Part shown: in pieces, positions 59,143-64,000 of the stretch
How the letters are laid out: the number at the start of each line of letters is the position of its first letter
How positions within the stretch are numbered: position 1 is the first letter of the stretch
Assembly: GCA_030849835.1 (NCBI GenBank)
Contig: JASAOC010002127.1
Coordinates: 1 to 64,000 of the forward strand
Length of the DNA stretch: 64,000 nt
Source: Herpetomonas samuelpessoai
Lineage: Eukaryota; Euglenozoa; Kinetoplastea; Trypanosomatida; Trypanosomatidae
Direction: 5' to 3'
Program-made: the position numbers and the translations under genes
The notes under the pieces: generated by a model
What the model was told of the DNA's origin: nothing
Database searches by the model: none
The model's input: only the letters and a program-made list of their open reading frames with translations

Positions 59143-59926
59143 ATCCTCTGAGCTCGCGGTTGTAGATGTGTGCAACGTCTTGCATTGTTAGGTGGGGTCT
59201 GCGCACCCTCCTTTCTGTGTTAGGCCTCCCCTTTTGCATTCCATGTTCCCCAGGTGACACCCGCATTCCTTCCCACTTCTGCTCGTGTGGGTTATCCTTT
59301 CATTCATTCGTCCTTCTCTTTCGAAAAGCAAAAGAACACCAAAACCTCTTGTTCCATGATGAGGTTGCAAACCACGTCTCCGCTGCTATGACAATGGTGA
59401 CGCCTGTGGCGAATGCGACACGCTCTGGAGTCGAAGATGCAAGAACGCTTCACATGCCACTATGCTGGGCTCTCACAAGACCTCCATCGACGTACAGAGG
59501 ACTCCGATTGCAGCATCTTGAAGGCCTCACATCCGATGTAGACGTTTGGAATTCCTTTGTTTCCTCTTTTCCCCCTTTCCTCCTCCCATCGAAAACGGCA
59601 ACCTGTATTGTCTTGTTGTTTCCTCGTGACACCAACGCATACAAGGAACGAACCATCTATCTAACCTCTTTCTTTCCCCCTTGATAAGTATTTTTTCCCT
59701 CTTCTCTCAGGAACACCTCTAACAAAGCAAAACGCACTTCCTCCTTTTTTCTGTGCTCTATCCTAAACTTTTCTTCACATCTACTTTCTGCGCTTTCCTT
59801 TTCCTTTCCATAGCCTCGACTCTCGTGCACACAATTCAAGAAACTTTGCTGTAACAATAACAAACGATTTAACTCCAAAACAGCACCCTTGCCTTCCTTT
59901 CCACATCCGCAAACGCACAGGGAAAG
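59143..59926. other. Intergenic region, UAP to aquaporin
   Basis: About 780 bases, very T/C-rich from 59560 on, with at least two acceptor-like sites (AG 59709-59710 and 59812-59813). No gene seen. Confidence 0.55.
59793..59813 (+). promoter_or_regulatory. Predicted trans-splice acceptor for the aquaporin gene
   Basis: A CTTTCCTTTTCCTTTCCATAG run gives AG at 59812-59813, about 113 bases before the ATG at 59927. The upstream site ending at 59709-59710 (TTTCCCTCTTCTCTCAG) is as good by eye. Confidence 0.55.
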
Positions 59927-61438
59927 ATGCCACGCGAGGACACCCCACGTCGCCGCAATTATGTGAGCTCCGATGACCTTGAGGATGAGGTCGATATGGC
60001 CATGCAAAAGCTGGGGGCTGACCCGAGCGACGACGACGTGGTCAATAACATCAGCTCGGATTCCCAGTGGGCCAGGCAGCAGGCGCAGCTGCACGGCGGC
60101 GAAAATGTGGACAACGGACGTCTCCACGAACCGGTCGCCCCAGCGGAGCCAAAACCCTTTGTTCCCTACTGCAAGAAGAACATGACCTCGCAGAAGAGCT
60201 GGCCCTTCTACATTCAGCGCAACGCCCTTCGCGAGTATTTCTCAGAGTTCTTCGGCACCATGATTCTCATCACGTTTGGCAACGGGGTGGTGGCGATGAA
60301 GCAGTTCCAGGCGGAGAGCTACGACATCACCCGCGACGCCAACGGCAACGTCCTGTCCTACTCCTACATCAACAACAACGACTACCAGAGCAACGCAAGT
60401 TACCTCTGCGTGACGTTTGGCTGGGGCATTGGTCTTGCCATGGCGCTCTACGTCTCTGGCAAGGTTAGCGGCGGGCACGTCAACCCCGCCGTCACGCTCA
60501 CCAACGCTATATTTGGCAACATGCCATGGAAGAAGGTCCCCTTCTACATTGTCATGCAGTTCCTCGGGGCTATGACTGGCGCCGCTTGCATCTACGCCCT
60601 GTACCGCCCCTTCTTTGACATGCGTCGCGAGATTGTCACCCTCGACCGACTCTACAAGAACTCTACCGTCACCGACACAGACGCCCTTGGTGGCATCTTC
60701 TGCACGTACCCCGTTACGGCGTTTTACGGGAACATGTTCTGCTTCTGGTCAGAGTTCTTCAACACCATGTTGATGCAGATGATCATCTGCGGTGTGGGCG
60801 ATGAGGAGCAGATCCCCATCAAGAAGAATGCCAATGCGCGCCGACGCACCATGCTGAAGCTCCGCATGTACCAGCAGAAGAGGGAAGCCCGTCGCCGCCA
60901 GCAGCAACAGCAGTACCCGCGCATCACCAACGAGAGCGACCCCATGGAGTTGAACAACGCCGACTTTGACGTGATTGAGGACATCCTCGTGAGTGAGCGC
61001 AGCAGCGGTGGCAACTATTTCATGACCTCCAAGCCACTTGCCATCGGCCTTCTCATCTTTGAGCTGGGCATCGCGACGGGCTGGTGCTCCGGCTACGCCA
61101 TGAACCCGGCGCGTGATCTCGGCCCTCGAATGGTGTCTGCCATGATCTTCCGCTCCACTGACCCCTTCACCAAGAACGACCACTACTTCTGGATTCCCAT
61201 GTTTATTCCCATCCTAGGCTGCCTGGTTGGTCAGCTGCTCTACGCCCTCTTCATCTGCCCAGAGCAGGTAAGCGCCGTCCCTGAAGAAGACAACTATGAG
61301 CTCGAAGAGAAGCAGCTGTACCTGGCGCAGCGACCAGTCGAGGGTGTGCCATTGCATCGCGATGGCGTCGGCAACAACTCCCGCGCCTGGGGACAGAACA
61401 CCAATGAGGTGCCCAACGTGAGCGGCCTGGATGGTTAA
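59927..61438 (+). CDS. Aquaglyceroporin-like MIP channel with long loop D
   Basis: 503 residues, ATG start. The two MIP half-helices are clear: first NPA at Asn186-Ala188 (SGGHVNPAVTLTNA) and second at Asn393-Ala395 (GYAMNPARDLGPRM). Arg396 is the selectivity-filter Arg, and Asp397 is the aquaglyceroporin-type residue (GlpF has NPARDFGPK, water-only channels usually Ser). Six membrane helices fit: about 104-124, 160-181, 203-222, 268-290, 367-387, 422-446. Residues 1-95 are hydrophilic and acidic. The loop between helices 4 and 5 is about 75 residues (291-365), with a basic, Gln-rich part (KRE, ARRRQQQQQ) followed by an acidic part; this loop is normally 10-15 residues. The C-terminal ~55 residues are polar. 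It probably conducts glycerol and water, and perhaps metalloids as Leishmania AQP1 does. Which trypanosomatid AQP group it belongs to is not determined. Confidence 0.92.
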   Translation: MPREDTPRRRNYVSSDDLEDEVDMAMQKLGADPSDDDVVNNISSDSQWARQQAQLHGGENVDNGRLHEPVAPAEPKPFVPYCKKNMTSQKSWPFYIQRNALREYFSEFFGTMILITFGNGVVAMKQFQAESYDITRDANGNVLSYSYINNNDYQSNASYLCVTFGWGIGLAMALYVSGKVSGGHVNPAVTLTNAIFGNMPWKKVPFYIVMQFLGAMTGAACIYALYRPFFDMRREIVTLDRLYKNSTVTDTDALGGIFCTYPVTAFYGNMFCFWSEFFNTMLMQMIICGVGDEEQIPIKKNANARRRTMLKLRMYQQKREARRRQQQQQYPRITNESDPMELNNADFDVIEDILVSERSSGGNYFMTSKPLAIGLLIFELGIATGWCSGYAMNPARDLGPRMVSAMIFRSTDPFTKNDHYFWIPMFIPILGCLVGQLLYALFICPEQVSAVPEEDNYELEEKQLYLAQRPVEGVPLHRDGVGNNSRAWGQNTNEVPNVSGLDG

Positions 61439-64000
61439 GAGAGTGAAAGAGAACTTCTTTTTCTTCTTCCGCCACGCCCTTCCCTTCTAGGACGACACAC
61501 AAGAGGTCTCGGCTGGTTTATTGCCGGATTGTTCCCCTCCCCCCACCCTTCCTCTTCTCTCGTGTCATGCTTTTGTGTCGTGTTCACGCAACTCACACTT
61601 TTTTCATTCATCACAACGTATTTTCGTCTCTCGCACCCCACGTCTTTTGGCCGTTTTCTGCGAGGCTTCTCACCACTTTACCTTTTCTCTTTCGTCTTTG
61701 AAACCTCTCAGCATGCTCTTGCTCCCTCTCGTCTTTGGGGTTTTGTTCACCTCGGACACGAGTCCGGACCAATAAAGCGTAGAACGCATCGCATTCATGT
61801 CCCGAGCGAGCACCTCGGTGTTCCCCCCACCCCGCCGATCTTATGTCACATCCAAAACGTCGATTATATTCAAAAGGGCCCTTCTTTTATTCGTTCCACA
61901 CACACAAAAATTATATATATTTCTTGTGTCAACCCTCACTGTCGTTCACCACATGTTCGGCTGTCTCCAGTTGACAAAACCTCTCCTTTCTGTTTCTTGT
62001 TTCAATCAGCGTATTTTTTCACCCCACGTTGTTTTCGTTCTATTACGTTCTCGCTGGCTTCATTGCCTATTCCTGTCAACTGTCTTCTCCTTGTTCAACT
62101 TTGCCAGCGTTACGTTTATCTCCACCCCCATTGTCTGTTCTGTTCGTTCTCTTTCTCTCTTTTCGCACAGCACTCACGACGCTATCCGAAGGTGGAAGTA
62201 TCTTCGACATCTGTGGCTTCTTGACTAAACAGCGTGCGGTCCCAACGATGACGGCAGAGGAGAGCGGAACATTCAGAAAAGAGTTCACTCTCTCTCTCTC
62301 TCGTACGTCTTCGTTCTGGGAACTGCACGCAAGCAAGACACTCGGTAGGGGAACCACGCTTATCTCGGAAGAGACAAGAAAGAAATGCTTCCACTGATTG
62401 TCCCCTTCTATGCTCTCCTTCATGGAAACTTTCGCCTTTCTCAGCATCTTCCTCATCGTTATCTTATTTTGTCCGCCGCACATGAGCAACGGTTCGCGGT
62501 ATTGCCCTTTGCCGCCTTGACGGCAACCACCTCTTCATGGGTACACACTGTCTTGAGGCGTACGGGGTCCGTCATTCTTGGCCACTCTCCACCTTTCCCA
62601 CATCCTTTCCCCTTCCTTGTTCCTGTGCTACGCTATTTGGTTTGCGTCCCATCGGGACAATACAGCTGGGAGTCCTCGCTGAATTATATATCTATTTAAT
62701 GTGCGTGAGCGTCAAGGAGTGTTCTCTCTTCTGATGAGGGCGTCTGACGGCACACCCACCCCCCCCCTTTCCCCCGTTCGACCTCTTGGTCTTTTAGATA
62801 TTCGTTTGCCGCTTATTTTCTTCAAACTTACGCAAACGGGTTTACTGCCCCACCCCCCAATCTTCTTACACCCCCGTTTTCACCAACCTTTGTGATTGTC
62901 TTATCTGGAGTGCAAAGGTGGTTCCCCTGTGCCAAGAAGATCATTCTCCTTCTCACCGTCAACAGCCTTTTTTGATGCCTTTGCACTCCCTTGTAAAACT
63001 ACCTTTTTCACTCTATGTGATTTAGGTTCTTCCTTTTTTTTCTTACTGCAACGATCAAAAAAAAAATATATTAATGTACTAATCAATAATATAAGCACCA
63101 AAACACACCGTTCTTCATTAAATTCGCCATGTGACTTCATCTCCACAGCGTGTTTTCCGTTCTTCTCTTTTTTCCCCCCCCCCACTCCTCGTCCTTTCAC
63201 GGTGTTGGACTGTGTAGGGTGTATGGGGGCTGGCAGTCCGCAAGAGGGGCCCGGACGTAGTTCGCCTTCTTCATTTCTGTGCGATACTCCGGCGCCCTAA
63301 AGAGACACCTTCAGCGTACATGTGCCCTCATGCCTTCTGACAGCACGACCAACCCACACAGCCGGCATTATGACGGTCCTTTTACTGTTTTTTCCTTCTT
63401 CTTCCATGGTGGATGAAAGTAGCTCTGAGCTCGTACAATTCTATTACTCCACGCTCGCCACTCCCTCGTCTTCTATCTTTCATTCCTCTTTTCGTTTTCC
63501 CGTACTTTATTTCTACCGCTGCGCGCTTTCTCTCTCTCTTTTTTTTTTAATTCCTCACTTCTTCGTGTGTGTGTTTTACAGTTCTTTCCATAACTTTTCT
63601 CTTCCCTGCAGCTCCCTGTGCAGGTTCGTCAACGGTCTGGCGCAACACCTGCCTAGTGGAATCACTCGAGCGTCTACTGGCAATCGCTGCTGCCATTTCT
63701 GTGGACACGGGCCATGATGAAGTATCTCTGAAGTACCTCTTTATTTAAGCCTTTCCCCTTGATAACACGTAAACCAAATGTACAGAAACCAGAAGTCTAG
63801 GGAACCCTTGCCCTTCCCAGTGTGCGATTGAAATCAACATCTCCGGTTTCATGTCCTCTCAACGGGTTCAGAGGACGCGCGTTGTGTGGTGGAGAGGCTT
63901 TACCCTTTCCCCTTCTCTCCTACACACACCGAGGCCGCAGAGTGACGGCATCGCTGTGCCTCGTCCCCCACTTGTCCCCCCCACCAACATCCTTGCTGTT
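61439..64000. other. Gene-free pyrimidine-rich terminal region
   Basis: About 2.56 kb to the window edge. T/C-rich throughout, with C-runs at about 62759-62767 and 63174-63183, A/T-rich stretches near 61908-61920 and 63055-63095, and a TCTCTCTCTCTC stretch near 62291-62301. Frames on both strands are open in places (for example 61529-62224 plus) but start at non-ATG codons or have purely compositional open length. It may be a long 3' UTR of the aquaporin gene, the 5' region of a gene beyond the window, or the end of the transcription unit. Confidence 0.5.

Noticed and set aside
61529-62224. 231-residue plus-strand frame after the aquaporin
   Set aside because: It begins at a TTG, is rich in Phe/Ser/Pro/Leu as expected of translated pyrimidine-rich DNA, and has no domain.
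1-64000. tRNA, snoRNA, spliced-leader or mobile-element sequences
   Set aside because: I saw no convincing tRNA box B, no tandem RNA repeats and no reverse-transcriptase or transposase frame. Degenerate SIDER-type elements in untranslated regions cannot be ruled out without a profile search.

Overview
The window is nuclear chromosomal DNA from a trypanosomatid (Kinetoplastea), most like Leishmania and its relatives. The signs are: 21 protein genes, all on the + strand and all without introns; gaps of about 0.5-2.3 kb that are rich in T and C; recurring polypyrimidine-AG sites just upstream of start codons, as expected for spliced-leader trans-splicing; and typical trypanosomatid proteins (two-domain GRASP, mitochondrial TRAP1, RAD51 paralog with long insertions, UDP-GlcNAc pyrophosphorylase, aquaglyceroporin). 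The species cannot be fixed from sequence alone. From memory, the order CoA-transferase / GRASP / TRAP1 / RAD51-3 / UAP matches blocks on Leishmania chromosome 33 and T. brucei chromosome 11; I could not check this.

Layout. 1-124: 3' end of a CoA-transferase (ASCT/SCOT-like). 2.3-7.3 kb: a very large NCA2-domain protein. 7.8-9.5 kb: an FG-repeat nucleoporin-like protein. 10.3-11.2 kb: a proline-rich hypothetical. 12.3-13.7 kb: GRASP. 14.9-17.2 kb: TRAP1. 18.4-20.2 kb: a nucleostemin/Nug1-type GTPase. 20.8-23.2 kb: DPH2. 24.0-26.6 kb: a tandem MYND-like zinc-finger protein. 27.4-29.4 kb: a HAD-like protein. 30.2-31.5 kb: a coiled-coil protein with YPTED repeats. 33.8-37.7 kb: a Cys-cluster, Q-rich, RGG-tailed protein. 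38.4-41.6 kb: a large conserved-looking hypothetical. 43.0-44.2 kb: a multipass membrane protein, perhaps TMBIM/GHITM-like. 44.9-46.9 kb: a coiled-coil protein with a degenerate EF-hand-like end. 47.7-49.1 kb: a hypothetical. 49.6-51.7 kb: a RAD51C-like recombinase (RAD51-3). 52.2-53.2 kb: radial spoke protein RSP9. 54.1-56.4 kb: a predicted mitochondrial protein. 57.3-59.1 kb: UAP. 59.9-61.4 kb: an aquaglyceroporin-like channel. 61.4-64.0 kb: no recognisable gene.

The genes look like one polycistronic transcription unit read left to right. Members are not one pathway: they cover mitochondrial metabolism and chaperoning (CoA-transferase, NCA2, TRAP1, the 54 kb protein), nuclear pore and ribosome biogenesis (FG protein, Nug1-type GTPase), translation-factor modification (DPH2), Golgi structure and sugar-nucleotide supply (GRASP, UAP), DNA repair (RAD51-3), flagellar motility (RSP9) and solute transport (aquaporin). 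This is normal for trypanosomatids, where neighbours are co-transcribed but individually processed. I found no convincing mobile element, tRNA, rRNA, CRISPR or minus-strand gene. Several nominal reading frames begin at non-ATG codons; starts below were moved to the first credible ATG, helped by predicted splice acceptors.
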